In this document: positions 1 through 8,399 of the stretch, in pieces
Position numbering within the stretch: position 1 is the first letter of the stretch
How the letters are laid out: each line of letters opens with the position of its first letter
Assembly (NCBI RefSeq): GCF_964253085.1
Contig: NZ_CAXUQH020000001.1
Location: 3,720,001 to 3,784,000 of the forward strand
Length of the DNA: 64,000 nucleotides
Direction of reading: 5' to 3'
From: Paenibacillus_E sp964253085
Lineage (GTDB): Bacteria > Bacillota > Bacilli > Paenibacillales > NBRC-103111
Position numbers and translations under genes: made by a program
Notes under the pieces: generated by a model
Databases searched by the model: none
Told to the model about the DNA's origin: nothing
What the model saw: the letters and a program-made list of their open reading frames with translations, nothing else

Positions 1-147
1 AGAACTAATTGCGTAGCGAGGTGTGGGGACACGCACTCGTCTGTGGTGATTCGCGCATTTTTTCGATAAATAGGTAAAAAGAGGTAAAATAATTGAAAAT
101 AACTGTATTTCATCCTTTTATTAGTAAAAAAAATTCTAAAAAACCAC

Positions 148-201
148 TTGCATAACGAATACGTGTTCGGTATATAATATGGAAAAACGAATATATGTTC
201 G
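148..201 (+). promoter_or_regulatory. SigA-like promoter with two LexA (SOS) operators
   Basis: TTGCAT (148-153) and a TATA-rich -10 (TATATA 171-176, or TATAAT 173-178) form a plausible promoter. Two near-identical boxes, CGAATACGTGTTCG (156-169) and CGAATATATGTTCG (188-201), each differ from the Bacillota LexA/DinR consensus CGAAC-N4-GTTCG by one base. Their centres are 32 bases apart, about three helical turns on the same face. One box lies in the promoter spacer and the other just downstream of the -10, so LexA binding should block transcription of the polymerase cassette. Bases 1-147 hold no gene that I can support. Confidence 0.85.
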
Positions 202-218
202 CATATGGTGGTGAGAAC

Positions 219-590
219 ATGAGTGGTTCTTCAAGAGTAGAGACAGAAGAGGATGTTCAAATGATTAAGGAATACACACTGTTGCCGATTTTGCTTGATA
301 TGCTGGCAAGAGATATGGAGGAGCTTAAGGTTTATAAAGATAAAATCGTTTATAATCATATTCTTTTCTATCTCAGAGAGGTTGAGATGGGGATTTATCC
401 AGAATTACAACAGTTGAAAAGCAAGATGAAGCAGCGAGAGATTAAGGTGATTCACACGGAAATGAATGCTTTAGGGATCCAAGTCGAGTACAAAGTTCGA
501 GGTTACATTCATCATTTCACGATGCTTCGTAGTTTGGTCAAGGCTGAGCTTATGACTATGCTGATGAATATGCGGGGGGAATTGCGATGA
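219..590 (+). CDS. Small helical protein of the SOS polymerase cassette (unassigned; resembles the gene at 1861)
   Basis: A 123-residue charged, probably all-helical protein without signal peptide or membrane segment. Function not recognised. The start at 219 follows a GGTGGTGAG ribosome site; an in-frame ATG at 195 lies inside the second LexA box and is unlikely. The stop overlaps the polymerase start (ATGA, 587-590), so the two are translationally coupled. It resembles the third cassette gene by eye: both have a conserved I(K/R)E..LLP segment near the start, a long charged helix, and an HFTMLRSLVKAEL / RFTMTRDYMRAEI segment near the end. By analogy with YolD next to Bacillus UvrX it may be a polymerase accessory factor, which is inference. 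Confidence 0.75.
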   Translation: MSGSSRVETEEDVQMIKEYTLLPILLDMLARDMEELKVYKDKIVYNHILFYLREVEMGIYPELQQLKSKMKQREIKVIHTEMNALGIQVEYKVRGYIHHFTMLRSLVKAELMTMLMNMRGELR

Positions 591-1864
591 GTAAGGGGAA
601 CAAGGGTGGGGAACGAACGATCTTCCTGGCGGACTGTCAGAGCTTCTACGCAAGTGTAGAGAAGGCCGATCATCCAGGTCTAGAGAATAAGCCGGTTGCC
701 GTAGCAGGAGACCCTGCGTTAAGGTCAGGTATTATTTTAGCCGCCTGCCCTGTTGCCAAAGGATATGGTGTATCGACAGCCGAACGGTTGGGTGAAGCGT
801 TGAAGAAGTGCCCCGAGCTGATCGTCATGCGGCCGAGGATGCAGCATTATATTAATGTTTCGTTGCAAATAACCAAAATTTACGAGGAAGTTACGGATCT
901 AGTTGAAATCTTCAGTATTGATGAACAGTTTCTGGATGTAACTGGAAGTATTCCGCATTTTGGAGATGCGATGACAATTGCAGAGACCTTGCAGTATAAG
1001 GTGCTTCAACAAACAGGTGTCAAAGTTCGCGTAGGCATTAGCTCGAATAAAATTCTAGCGAAAATAGCGACAGATATTTGGGCCAAAAAGAATGCGACTG
1101 GCATTTTCACACTGCTGCCATCCGCTATCGAGGAATACCTGTGGGAGCAACCTGTCAGTAAAATGTTCGGTGTTGGTTCGCGAATGACGGCGCATTTTGC
1201 CAAGTTGGGCATGTATACGATCGGCGAAGTGGCACGAACACCACTGCCTCAGTTGAAGCAGAAATTTCGCGCGCGCTTCGGTAAGCAGTCGGATATTCAC
1301 GCAGAGGTGATGTGGCGAACGGCAAACGGGCTGGATGACAGTCCAGTCACGCCGGGCACGTTCGATACGCCTCCGAAGTCCATCGGCCATATGATGACGC
1401 TACCGAGGGACTATGCAGAGTCGTCAGAAGTGAATACGATCCTCATGGAGCTGACAGAGGAGGTGTGCCGGGATTGTCGGCGCAAAGGCTATATGGCCTC
1501 TATCGTGACAGTCAGCTGTATGTGTAGTCCCTTTGATGCGCCGACAGGCTTCTCACGACAGATGAAGATGCCGGACCCGACGAATCATACCGGCACTGTT
1601 TTCCAGGCTGTGAAGCAGCTTTTCTATAAATTCTGGGACACGATGCCAGTTCGTCGTGCAGGTGTTATGTTAAGCCAGTTCGTGGACGATGAAACGTATC
1701 AGCTCACCCTTTTTGAAGATCAAGTGAAGGCACGTGAATTGGAGAAGGTAACGGATAGCATTAAGGATCGGTTCGGCAATGCGGCGATTGTTCGCGCGTC
1801 CTCCTTGACGACAGCTGGCCAAGCGAAGGTTCGCTCGCTCAAAATCGGAGGTCATTATAAATGA
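587..1864 (+). CDS. Y-family (translesion) DNA polymerase, UvrX/UmuC-like
   Basis: Encodes a 425-residue Y-family polymerase that would copy damaged DNA after SOS induction. The palm carries LADCQSFYASVE with a metal-binding Asp near residue 16, and FSIDEQFLDVTG with the catalytic Asp112-Glu113 pair. The helix-hairpin-helix region (about 170-220) and little-finger domain (about 240-350) follow, so the length is normal for UmuC/UvrX/DinB proteins. The C-terminal tail contains QLTLFED, which resembles a clamp-binding QLxLF motif. Both ends overlap their neighbours by ATGA (587-590 and 1861-1864), giving a tightly coupled three-gene operon under the LexA boxes at 156-201. Subfamily (UvrX versus DinB) is not certain. 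Confidence 0.93.
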   Translation: MSKGNKGGERTIFLADCQSFYASVEKADHPGLENKPVAVAGDPALRSGIILAACPVAKGYGVSTAERLGEALKKCPELIVMRPRMQHYINVSLQITKIYEEVTDLVEIFSIDEQFLDVTGSIPHFGDAMTIAETLQYKVLQQTGVKVRVGISSNKILAKIATDIWAKKNATGIFTLLPSAIEEYLWEQPVSKMFGVGSRMTAHFAKLGMYTIGEVARTPLPQLKQKFRARFGKQSDIHAEVMWRTANGLDDSPVTPGTFDTPPKSIGHMMTLPRDYAESSEVNTILMELTEEVCRDCRRKGYMASIVTVSCMCSPFDAPTGFSRQMKMPDPTNHTGTVFQAVKQLFYKFWDTMPVRRAGVMLSQFVDDETYQLTLFEDQVKARELEKVTDSIKDRFGNAAIVRASSLTTAGQAKVRSLKIGGHYK

Positions 1865-2385
1865 GCAAAAAATTGCAGAATAACGGTTTATGGGAGTCAA
1901 GCCGAATGATGCTGCCCCAGCACCGGGAAGCAGCTCAAAGCCAACGTCATGACAAACCGGTCCATACGAAACGCCCGACAGCGGATGACATTAGCATTAT
2001 ACGAGAGTCTGTTTTGCTGCCGCTGATGCATACGATTATTTTGCGAAGGGCGCGCGAAGTGGAGCGTTCCTCCGAGATGCTAAGGACACTCTATTCGAAG
2101 GTGGCCCAGGTGCTGGCCAAGAATATGCACGCCGACTTAGCCAAAGTAAAGCGTCATATGCTCGAGAATGACATGCATGTCGCGGAAGAGGAGAAAGACG
2201 ATCAGATGATCCGTTACCGGTATAGGTGTCGTGAGCATGAAGATCGATTTACGATGACGAGGGACTACATGCGTGCTGAAATTGGTGCAAGAATCGGCCG
2301 ATATGCCGACAGTCTGGTCACAACCATTTATGGGACGGATCCGCGTGTGAGTGTGTTAGAGAAGGAAACGAAGAAGAAATCGTGA
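1861..2385 (+). CDS. YolD-like small protein of the SOS polymerase cassette (resembles the gene at 219)
   Basis: A 174-residue basic, helical protein whose start overlaps the polymerase stop. The N-terminus contains LWESSRMMLPQHREA, which resembles the W..MMLPEH signature of the YolD family encoded beside Y-family polymerases in Bacillus. The rest (about residues 45-165) resembles the first cassette gene: IIRESVLLPL near the start and DRFTMTRDYMRAEIGARI near the end. It therefore looks like a YolD-type head joined to the domain that stands alone upstream. A role as polymerase partner is inferred from operon position and the YolD resemblance; biochemical function is unknown. Confidence 0.75.
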   Translation: MSKKLQNNGLWESSRMMLPQHREAAQSQRHDKPVHTKRPTADDISIIRESVLLPLMHTIILRRAREVERSSEMLRTLYSKVAQVLAKNMHADLAKVKRHMLENDMHVAEEEKDDQMIRYRYRCREHEDRFTMTRDYMRAEIGARIGRYADSLVTTIYGTDPRVSVLEKETKKKS

Positions 2386-2420
2386 ATTTGTCTGAATATA
2401 GGGTTAACGCCCATTCGCAC

Positions 2421-2450
2421 AGCCTGAAGGAGAACAGTTCTTCGGGCTTT
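2421..2450 (+). terminator. Weak hairpin after the SOS cassette
   Basis: AGCCTGAAG (2421-2429) pairs with CTTCGGGCT (2440-2448), nine base pairs including one G-U. Only a short T run follows, so termination may be partial. Confidence 0.45.
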
Positions 2451-2531
2451 ACGAATTGACGTAAGCCTATCTTTTTTCCATAATGGAGAAAGGAGAATGG
2501 ATAACCGTGTGAAGGAGAAGGATGTTTAGCT

Positions 2532-3212
2532 ATGTGCGGACGCTATACGATCACCGTAACGTTAGAAGAATTGATGCTGCGCTACGACATGTACGATACT
2601 TTTATGCCGAGATATAGCCCTAAATATAATGTTGCGCCAGGACAGCAGGTAATGGCGATCGTCCATGACGGGCAGCGAAATAAGCTAGGCGAACTGCGCT
2701 GGGGACTGATTCCAGAGTGGGCCAAAGATGAGAAAGTTGGCTATCAGATGCTCAATGCGCGCTCCGAAACCTTGGCAGACAAGCCTGCCTTCCGCAAGCC
2801 GTTCGAACGTAAACGCTGCCTTATCCCAGCAGATTCTTTCTATGACTGGAAAGGAAGCGGCAAGCATAAGCAACCGATGCGCATCATGCTGCGCAGCAAG
2901 GAACTGTTCAGTATGGCAGGGCTTTACGATACATGGACATCTCCCGAAGGTGTGCGCATCTCGACATGTACGGTCATTACTACGGAGTCGAACGAGATGA
3001 TGAAGGATATTCATGAGCGTATGCCGGTCATTTTGCCACGGGAGAAGGAAGCTATTTGGTTAAATCGCGATATGAAGAATGTGGATCAACTTCGTCCACT
3101 ACTGCAGCCATATCCCTCGGAGCTCATGATAGCGTACCCGGTGTCTAGCCGAGTGGGGAATGTGCGCAATGATGATGAGCAATGTATAGAGCCGATAAGT
3201 CTTTTGCTTTAA
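2532..3212 (+). CDS. SOS-response-associated peptidase (SRAP/HMCES/YedK family)
   Basis: A 226-residue SRAP protein. The family shields abasic sites in single-stranded DNA by a covalent bond to the N-terminal Cys. The gene starts exactly at MCGRYT, placing the catalytic Cys at position 2 after Met removal. Other family signatures are NARSETL (near residue 75) and the ESN...IHERMPVIL block (about 155-170) with the conserved His. The start follows AAGGAGAAGGA. It lies about 150 bases downstream of the polymerase cassette; no LexA box is visible directly in front of it, so SOS control would have to come from read-through. Confidence 0.93.
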   Translation: MCGRYTITVTLEELMLRYDMYDTFMPRYSPKYNVAPGQQVMAIVHDGQRNKLGELRWGLIPEWAKDEKVGYQMLNARSETLADKPAFRKPFERKRCLIPADSFYDWKGSGKHKQPMRIMLRSKELFSMAGLYDTWTSPEGVRISTCTVITTESNEMMKDIHERMPVILPREKEAIWLNRDMKNVDQLRPLLQPYPSELMIAYPVSSRVGNVRNDDEQCIEPISLLL

Positions 3213-3232
3213 AAGCTAGAGGGTAGTAGAGA

Positions 3233-4414
3233 ATGGGAGCGTCAAGAAACATGAGAAATGGTATGTTGCTCAGGGTCACGATTATACTTGCTATTGTAGC
3301 GGCGATCAACGGCTATATAGGATGGCACTTGAAGGTTTTTTTATCGCATCTATTTGGTGCTTCATTTCTTCCCTGGTTGTATTGGCCTGTGTTTTGGATC
3401 GTTGCGTTCTCCTATGTCATAGGGCGGTTTGGGACAAAGGTGCTGCCTCCAACGCTAACACGGCTGCTTAACATCATGGGTTCCTACTGGTTGGCTCTCA
3501 TCCAATTCGGTATCCTTCTTTTGCCAGTCACGGATGTAGTAATTGGTGTGCTTTATACTACGTCTGTTTCGTCAGCCAGCTATGTGCCTATACTGGGGTG
3601 GATCGTTATAGCCATTGTACTTATTCTCCTCCTAGTAGGCTCTTATCTGGCGCAAACCCCAGTGATCCGCAGATATGAGATTACGATTCCCAAGCAAGCG
3701 GGGGACTGGGAACAGCTTCGGGTCGCTGTCGCTTCGGACATTCATTTAGGTGCCGTCGTCGGCAACCGCCATTTGCGCAAGCTTGTCAAGCATGTGAATG
3801 CAATGAAACCTGATCTGATTTTGTTGCCTGGTGATATCATTGACGATGACATTAAACCTTTTATTCGTTATCAAATGGGGCAGACCATGCGAGAGTTGCA
3901 GGCTCCATTAGGTATTTATGCCGTGCTTGGCAACCATGAATACTTTGGTGGGCATATTCCAGCCTTCGTGGAACAAATGGAACAAATCGGCGTTCACGTG
4001 TTGATGGATGAAGTCGTTCATGTTCAAGAACGCTTATATCTCGTGGGGCGTAAAGATAAAACAGCGGAGCATTCCACTGCTGGACGTAAACCGCTAGTGT
4101 CCTTGATGGAGGGGCTAGACCTTGCGCAGCCGATTATTGTTATGGATCATCAGCCGTATCAGTTAGACGTAGCGGCAGCCGCGGGTGTTGATGTGAATCT
4201 GTCAGGTCATACACACCGTGGTCAAATAGCGCCGAATCATCTGTTCACTAGACGGATCTTTGAACTAGATTGGGGCTATTTACGCAAAGAGAATCTACAT
4301 GCGATGGTGTCCTCGGGTTTCGGTACATGGGGACCGCCGATACGATTAGGCAGCCAATCGGAAATCATTGAGCTGACGATCCATTTTACAAGTAACGATA
4401 GAGAAGAGGGGTAA
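3233..4414 (+). CDS. Membrane-anchored metallophosphoesterase
   Basis: A 393-residue protein with about four N-terminal hydrophobic segments (roughly residues 8-32, 42-62, 78-105 and 115-142) and a calcineurin-like phosphoesterase domain after about residue 155. The metal-site motifs are all present: SDIHLG, GDIIDDD, GNHEYFGG, and C-terminal SGHTHRGQ. The domain resembles the YkuE/YaeI group, some of which act on lipid or wall-linked phosphates; the substrate here is unknown. A second in-frame ATG at 3251 is possible. The stop is five bases before the next gene, so both are likely co-transcribed. Confidence 0.85.
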   Translation: MGASRNMRNGMLLRVTIILAIVAAINGYIGWHLKVFLSHLFGASFLPWLYWPVFWIVAFSYVIGRFGTKVLPPTLTRLLNIMGSYWLALIQFGILLLPVTDVVIGVLYTTSVSSASYVPILGWIVIAIVLILLLVGSYLAQTPVIRRYEITIPKQAGDWEQLRVAVASDIHLGAVVGNRHLRKLVKHVNAMKPDLILLPGDIIDDDIKPFIRYQMGQTMRELQAPLGIYAVLGNHEYFGGHIPAFVEQMEQIGVHVLMDEVVHVQERLYLVGRKDKTAEHSTAGRKPLVSLMEGLDLAQPIIVMDHQPYQLDVAAAAGVDVNLSGHTHRGQIAPNHLFTRRIFELDWGYLRKENLHAMVSSGFGTWGPPIRLGSQSEIIELTIHFTSNDREEG

Positions 4415-4419
4415 CACCA

Positions 4420-4962
4420 ATGCAAGAGTTAGAAAAGAAACAAATTACACCTGTGGAGCTGGCGGCAGCGATGATGCAGTTTACGATGAAGAGTATAGAA
4501 AATAGCTGGGACACGTTGAAGCCGGCCATCATTGCCTATCTACCACAACCTGTCTTAACGATGGCCAAAGAAGATGAACTGTTAAGAGACATTTACGTAG
4601 CGGCTTTGGCGCTGGAGATTTACTGTATCCCGCACGCTTTTGAGGAAGAAACAGCACGTTTAGTTAGCTTAGGCATGGGCGAGGTAATGGCTTCAGAGAA
4701 CTTAGCGGAGCATCGCCTATCCGAATCGATCGTACACTATTATCTTCCTAGATTAGAGCAAGTAGCCGCGGTGGCCCCTGCGGACTTGGCACTTGAGCTG
4801 GTCCAAGAAGCAGCGAAAATCCTTTACGAACGCATAGAGCTTCCGTTAAAGCCGGCAGATCCAAGTACGAGTCTGTTGTGGGCAAAGTTATTCCCTTTTT
4901 TGGCTGGTATTGTTGGGAAATGGCCCATCTTGGCCACGAAATTTGAAGTGAAGACCGAGTAA
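4420..4962 (+). CDS. Hypothetical protein, 180 residues
   Basis: Not recognised. It is mostly helical by composition, acidic, rich in Ala, Leu and Glu, with no signal peptide, membrane span or cysteine cluster. A GAGGGG ribosome site precedes the start, which lies five bases after the metallophosphoesterase stop, so the pair probably forms an operon. The C-terminus has a hydrophobic stretch (LWAKLFPFLAGIVGKWPIL), perhaps amphipathic. Codon use and base composition match the neighbours. Real gene by coding structure and context; function cannot be given. Confidence 0.7.
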   Translation: MQELEKKQITPVELAAAMMQFTMKSIENSWDTLKPAIIAYLPQPVLTMAKEDELLRDIYVAALALEIYCIPHAFEEETARLVSLGMGEVMASENLAEHRLSESIVHYYLPRLEQVAAVAPADLALELVQEAAKILYERIELPLKPADPSTSLLWAKLFPFLAGIVGKWPILATKFEVKTE

Positions 4963-5004
4963 GCGTGGGTGTAATTAGCCCAAGGATGGAGGTAAGTGAC
5001 ACAA

Positions 5005-6009
5005 ATGGCAAACAAACGGGTTCATGTATATGTTTTATCTGGGTTTCTGGGGAGCGGTAAAACGACTTTACTCACCAAGGCCATCGATTATTTCACCGAA
5101 GCGGGTCGCAAGCCGGCTGTAATCATGAATGAAATAGGTGAAGTGAATTTGGATGGACAGTTAATCGCCAATGAAGTTCCCATGTCGGAACTGCTTGGCG
5201 GATGCATCTGCTGTTCGAGTCGTGGTGATCTTGGCACAGCATTGAACGAATTAGTGACAGAGCAGCAGCCAGATTTAATTTTCGTTGAATCGACGGGGAT
5301 TGCGAATCCTATGGAAATTATTGATGAGATAACGGACGCTTCGCTCATACTTCCGATAGAGCTTTCAGCCATCATCACGGTTGTGGATGCTCCACAGCTG
5401 CTTGAATTAAATCGAACAAGTCGCGGAAAAACCTACCGGCTCATGCGGGATCAAATACGTTGTGCGAACTTGCTCCTGCTCAACAAGACGGACCTGCTGC
5501 AGGAATCAGCGCTTCAAGAAGTGCATGATCTCGTACAGGAATGGAATCCCTATGCGGATTTGCATTATACCGTGTTCAGTCAGATTGATATCAAGCTAAT
5601 TGAAGACATTCACACAGAGGCTTCTGATAGGTCGCCTATGCACGTAGAATCGAACGATGAGACGCCTCTGCATAGCCACGAGCATCACCATGAGCATGAT
5701 CATCATCATCATCATTCGCATAACCATGTAATGGCGTATACCCATTTTTTTGAACGGGCCGTAGATAGTAACGCATTTGAACAATTCGTGAGCCAACTGC
5801 CTCAGGAAGTGTATCGTGCCAAAGGGATTCTCAGCTTCTCAGATACATCGAGTCGGTTCTTATTCCAATACGCCTATAGAGAAATGGATTTTGTAAAAAT
5901 AACGCCTAAAGGCGATGTGCCTGACGTAGCGGTCTTCATTGGGGAGAACTTTGCCAAGGATGTCATTCGCACAAACTTGCTGAAATTAGAAGCGGAGTCC
6001 GATACATAG
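5005..6009 (+). CDS. CobW/COG0523 family GTP-binding metal chaperone (ZagA/YciC-like)
   Basis: A G3E-type GTPase of 334 residues, expected to use GTP hydrolysis to hand zinc to client proteins. Visible: Walker A GFLGSGKT (13-20), the CxCC metal motif GGCICC (Cys67, 69, 70), LLNKTD for guanine recognition, a His-rich loop (HEHHHEHDHHHHHSHNH, about residues 230-247), and the C-terminal CobW domain. The start at 5005 lies 11 bases after GGAGGT; a GTG at 4996 would be too close. The next gene is a Fur-family regulator, which fits zinc homeostasis, but no clear Zur box was found in front. Confidence 0.92.
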   Translation: MANKRVHVYVLSGFLGSGKTTLLTKAIDYFTEAGRKPAVIMNEIGEVNLDGQLIANEVPMSELLGGCICCSSRGDLGTALNELVTEQQPDLIFVESTGIANPMEIIDEITDASLILPIELSAIITVVDAPQLLELNRTSRGKTYRLMRDQIRCANLLLLNKTDLLQESALQEVHDLVQEWNPYADLHYTVFSQIDIKLIEDIHTEASDRSPMHVESNDETPLHSHEHHHEHDHHHHHSHNHVMAYTHFFERAVDSNAFEQFVSQLPQEVYRAKGILSFSDTSSRFLFQYAYREMDFVKITPKGDVPDVAVFIGENFAKDVIRTNLLKLEAESDT

Positions 6010-6183
6010 AAGATCAACTAGCCGAAATGGTAAGTCCTCAACAGATGTTGAAGATTTTTTCGGTGAAAGTCGAAATGCCTAAATCCGGTGGATACAATTT
6101 CCGTCATCGTTCTACACTTGACGCCAGTGGCCTATTTGCTGCACTATAATAGGAGAACATTTCAACACAGAGGGGTAATGCAA

Positions 6184-6636
6184 GTGAGTACGCATACGGA
6201 TACGATCGATGAGATGCTAAGAGCGATGTCGCAGAAGGGCTGGCGTATTACAGAGCAGCGTAGAAGCTTAGCGACCTTATTCGCAGAATCGGGCAGTTAC
6301 TTATCGCCGAAGGATGTTTATGAGCATATGAAAATGAAATATCCAGGCGTAAGCTTCGATACGGTGTATCGTAATCTCCGATTGTTGAGCGAGATGGGTG
6401 TTCTGGAGCAATTTCATTTGGCGGATGGCTTGAAGTTTAAAGCGAGCTGTTTGTCACATCATCATCATCATATGATTTGCGTCAGTTGCGAGAAAACCGT
6501 GACGTTTGAGTTCTGTCCGATGAAGCTTGTGCAGGATTTGCCGGAGAGCTTTGAGATTCAAAGCCATCGGTTTGAAATATTTGGCTATTGTGCCGATTGT
6601 AAATCAGCCATGCCTACCGTTCAGGTGGGCGAGTAA
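6184..6636 (+). CDS. Fur-family metal-dependent repressor (Fur/Zur/PerR type)
   Basis: About 150 residues with the usual Fur layout: a winged-helix N-terminal half (residues 20-85, including DTVYRNLRLLSEMGVLEQF) and a C-terminal metal-binding dimerisation half with a HHHHH run, CVSC and a second CADC, the pairs that form the structural zinc site. The GTG at 6184 sits eight bases after AGAGGGG; an ATG at 6178 is in frame but only two bases from that site. Adjacent to a CobW zinc chaperone, so a zinc sensor (Zur) is a reasonable guess; sequence alone does not separate Zur, Fur and PerR. Confidence 0.88.
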   Translation: MSTHTDTIDEMLRAMSQKGWRITEQRRSLATLFAESGSYLSPKDVYEHMKMKYPGVSFDTVYRNLRLLSEMGVLEQFHLADGLKFKASCLSHHHHHMICVSCEKTVTFEFCPMKLVQDLPESFEIQSHRFEIFGYCADCKSAMPTVQVGE

Positions 6637-6647
6637 ATTAACGTTAC

Positions 6648-6714
6648 ATGCACATAAGAAAAAAAACAGTCTGCTGGGGATGATCCCGGTAAGCTGCTTT
6701 TTTCTTATGTGCAT
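6648..6714. terminator. Bidirectional terminator between the Fur-family gene and the deacetylase
   Basis: ATGCACATAAGAAAAAA (6648-6664) is the reverse complement of the arm ending at 6714. With A runs on one arm and T runs on the other, it can terminate both converging transcripts. Confidence 0.85.
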
Positions 6715-7781
6715 TATTTGCTTTTGGTTACGTGTAGCAGCTCAGGAACCGTGACGAACGTGTAGCCTGCTGCTTTAAGCTTATTAATTAGTGGTCCAAT
6801 TGCTTGCACGGTGCCTGATAGATCTTGGCTGTCCGCGCCTCCAGAATGCTGGAGAATAATGGACCCCGGCTTCGTTTGCTGCATGATATTGTGAAGGACC
6901 TGATCGGAATTCAGTGATTTCCAGTCGAGGGAATCGACATTCCAGTTCACAATTAAATAGTGATGATCCGCAATCCATTTGACCTGTTCTTCGTTAATTG
7001 CGCCATAGGGAGGACGGATTAACCTAGGGGCGTAGCCAATGAGGTTCTGCAAAATGGTTTCTGTACTCTCAATCTGGTTTTGAAATTTATCCACAGAGAG
7101 CTTTGGAAGATTCTCATGGCTGTATGAGTGGTTGCCGATGACATGCCCTTCATTCACGATTCGCTTGATGACGTCGGGATGCGTGTTAGCCATAGCGCCA
7201 AGTACGAAAAAGGTTGCTTTCACTTGATTTGCTTTTAAGGCATCGAGTACTTTCGGCGTAAACCGTGTATCGGGTCCATCGTCAAAAGTTAACGCGACTT
7301 TCTTCTCCTGACTTGAGCCGCGGAGCTTGAACGTGTCGGGGTATTTAACAACTAGTTGTGAGAGTGTAAGCTTTTTATGAGAAATTCTTACTTGGCCTTG
7401 ATTTTTTTGAACGGGCAAGGAAGGTCGCTTGGAGGCTTCAGGTTGTGCAACTGACTTTTTCGGGTTGACCTTAGGCTTCAAGCTAGGCGTCAATGTAGGA
7501 CTTGGTGCAAGTGTATGGCTTGGAGCTCGTGTGGGTGCTGATGGCAACACAGAAGCAGAGGGCGTGCTAGCGGGTGGCAACAAGCTCAATCGCTTGGAAC
7601 CGGAAGCATCTGTAACGAACGGGGACACCGCGAAGTCCCTATTAGCCTCCATGGATGTCTGAGTGACATCGGGAGTAGAATGTTGGGTTGAACTCTGATC
7701 TTGAAAAGGCTTCGTTAAAGGCGCACCGCAGCTGGTTACAAGCAGGCAAACGATGCTAAAGGACCAAAGCCGCTTGGTCAT
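6714..7781 (-). CDS. Lipoprotein polysaccharide deacetylase (NodB domain)
   Basis: A 355-residue secreted lipoprotein. The N-terminal signal ends in a lipobox (LVTSC, Cys near residue 18), followed by a Ser/Thr/Pro-rich linker (about 50-120). The NodB domain holds KVALTFDDGPD with the catalytic base and a metal Asp, GNHSYSHENL with the zinc histidines, RPPYGA, and IILQHSGG near the end. It should remove acetyl or similar groups from peptidoglycan or another wall glycan outside the membrane. A GGAGGGG site precedes the start. The stop lies within the bidirectional terminator shared with the Fur-family gene. Confidence 0.92.
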   Translation of the reverse strand: MTKRLWSFSIVCLLVTSCGAPLTKPFQDQSSTQHSTPDVTQTSMEANRDFAVSPFVTDASGSKRLSLLPPASTPSASVLPSAPTRAPSHTLAPSPTLTPSLKPKVNPKKSVAQPEASKRPSLPVQKNQGQVRISHKKLTLSQLVVKYPDTFKLRGSSQEKKVALTFDDGPDTRFTPKVLDALKANQVKATFFVLGAMANTHPDVIKRIVNEGHVIGNHSYSHENLPKLSVDKFQNQIESTETILQNLIGYAPRLIRPPYGAINEEQVKWIADHHYLIVNWNVDSLDWKSLNSDQVLHNIMQQTKPGSIILQHSGGADSQDLSGTVQAIGPLINKLKAAGYTFVTVPELLHVTKSK

Positions 7782-7901
7782 ACCAATCCCCTCCGAGCAT
7801 TATGACTATGCTCTAGGTTTTGTAAGGGGAGGCGAAATTATCCCGTGCAAATAACGGAAATAGATCGTTCAAGAGATGGGCCGGGTAAAAGCTGGGACGG
7901 A

Positions 7902-8399
7902 CTATGAAATTATTTTTTGAAACGTAACAATATCTAAAAATTGACCCCATTTGAAGCCAACCTCGCGATAGTATGCACATTGTTGGTAGCCATTTCGGGT
8001 GAACATGTGGATGCTAGCTGAATTATCTGCGCAAACAGTTGCAATTAAGGAATGGAAGTCGCGTTCCTTCGCGATCGCTTCTACATATTGAATAGAGGCA
8101 GATCCGATCCCTTTGCCGACGCATGCTGGATGAAGATAGATCGTCACCTCACCCGTTGTATCATAGGCTTGTTTTTTCTTATGGGGCATAACTTGAACAT
8201 AGCCTTGGAGCTTCTCATCTAGCAGAATTACATAGGTCTGATAACGCGGATTAGCGTGGATGACACTTTCTGTGAACTCGGGTAATGCAACAGGCTCCGT
8301 ATGGAAAGAATAAGTTGAATGAATAACGAAATGATTGTAAATATCCATCAAAAACGGAATGTCTGGTGTCTCTAATGGTTTGAATGTTAGGGTAGACAT
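7902..8399 (-). CDS. GNAT family N-acetyltransferase (phosphinothricin acetyltransferase-like)
   Basis: A 165-residue GNAT enzyme. The first strand and helix (PLETPDIPFLMDIYNHFVIHSTYSFHTEP) resemble phosphinothricin/methionine-sulfone acetyltransferases, and the acetyl-CoA loop is HPACVGKGIGSASIQYVEAIA, a version of the Q/RxxGxG/A motif. The C-terminal part (NSASIHMFTRNGYQQCAYYREVGFKWGQFLDIVTFQK) also fits that group. Substrate cannot be told from the sequence. A GAGGTG site lies seven bases before the start. It faces away from the small membrane-protein gene at 8553. Confidence 0.88.
   Translation of the reverse strand: MSTLTFKPLETPDIPFLMDIYNHFVIHSTYSFHTEPVALPEFTESVIHANPRYQTYVILLDEKLQGYVQVMPHKKKQAYDTTGEVTIYLHPACVGKGIGSASIQYVEAIAKERDFHSLIATVCADNSASIHMFTRNGYQQCAYYREVGFKWGQFLDIVTFQKIIS

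Noticed and set aside
5690..5730. CAT trinucleotide run as a microsatellite
   Set aside because: It encodes the functional His-rich metal loop of the CobW-type protein.
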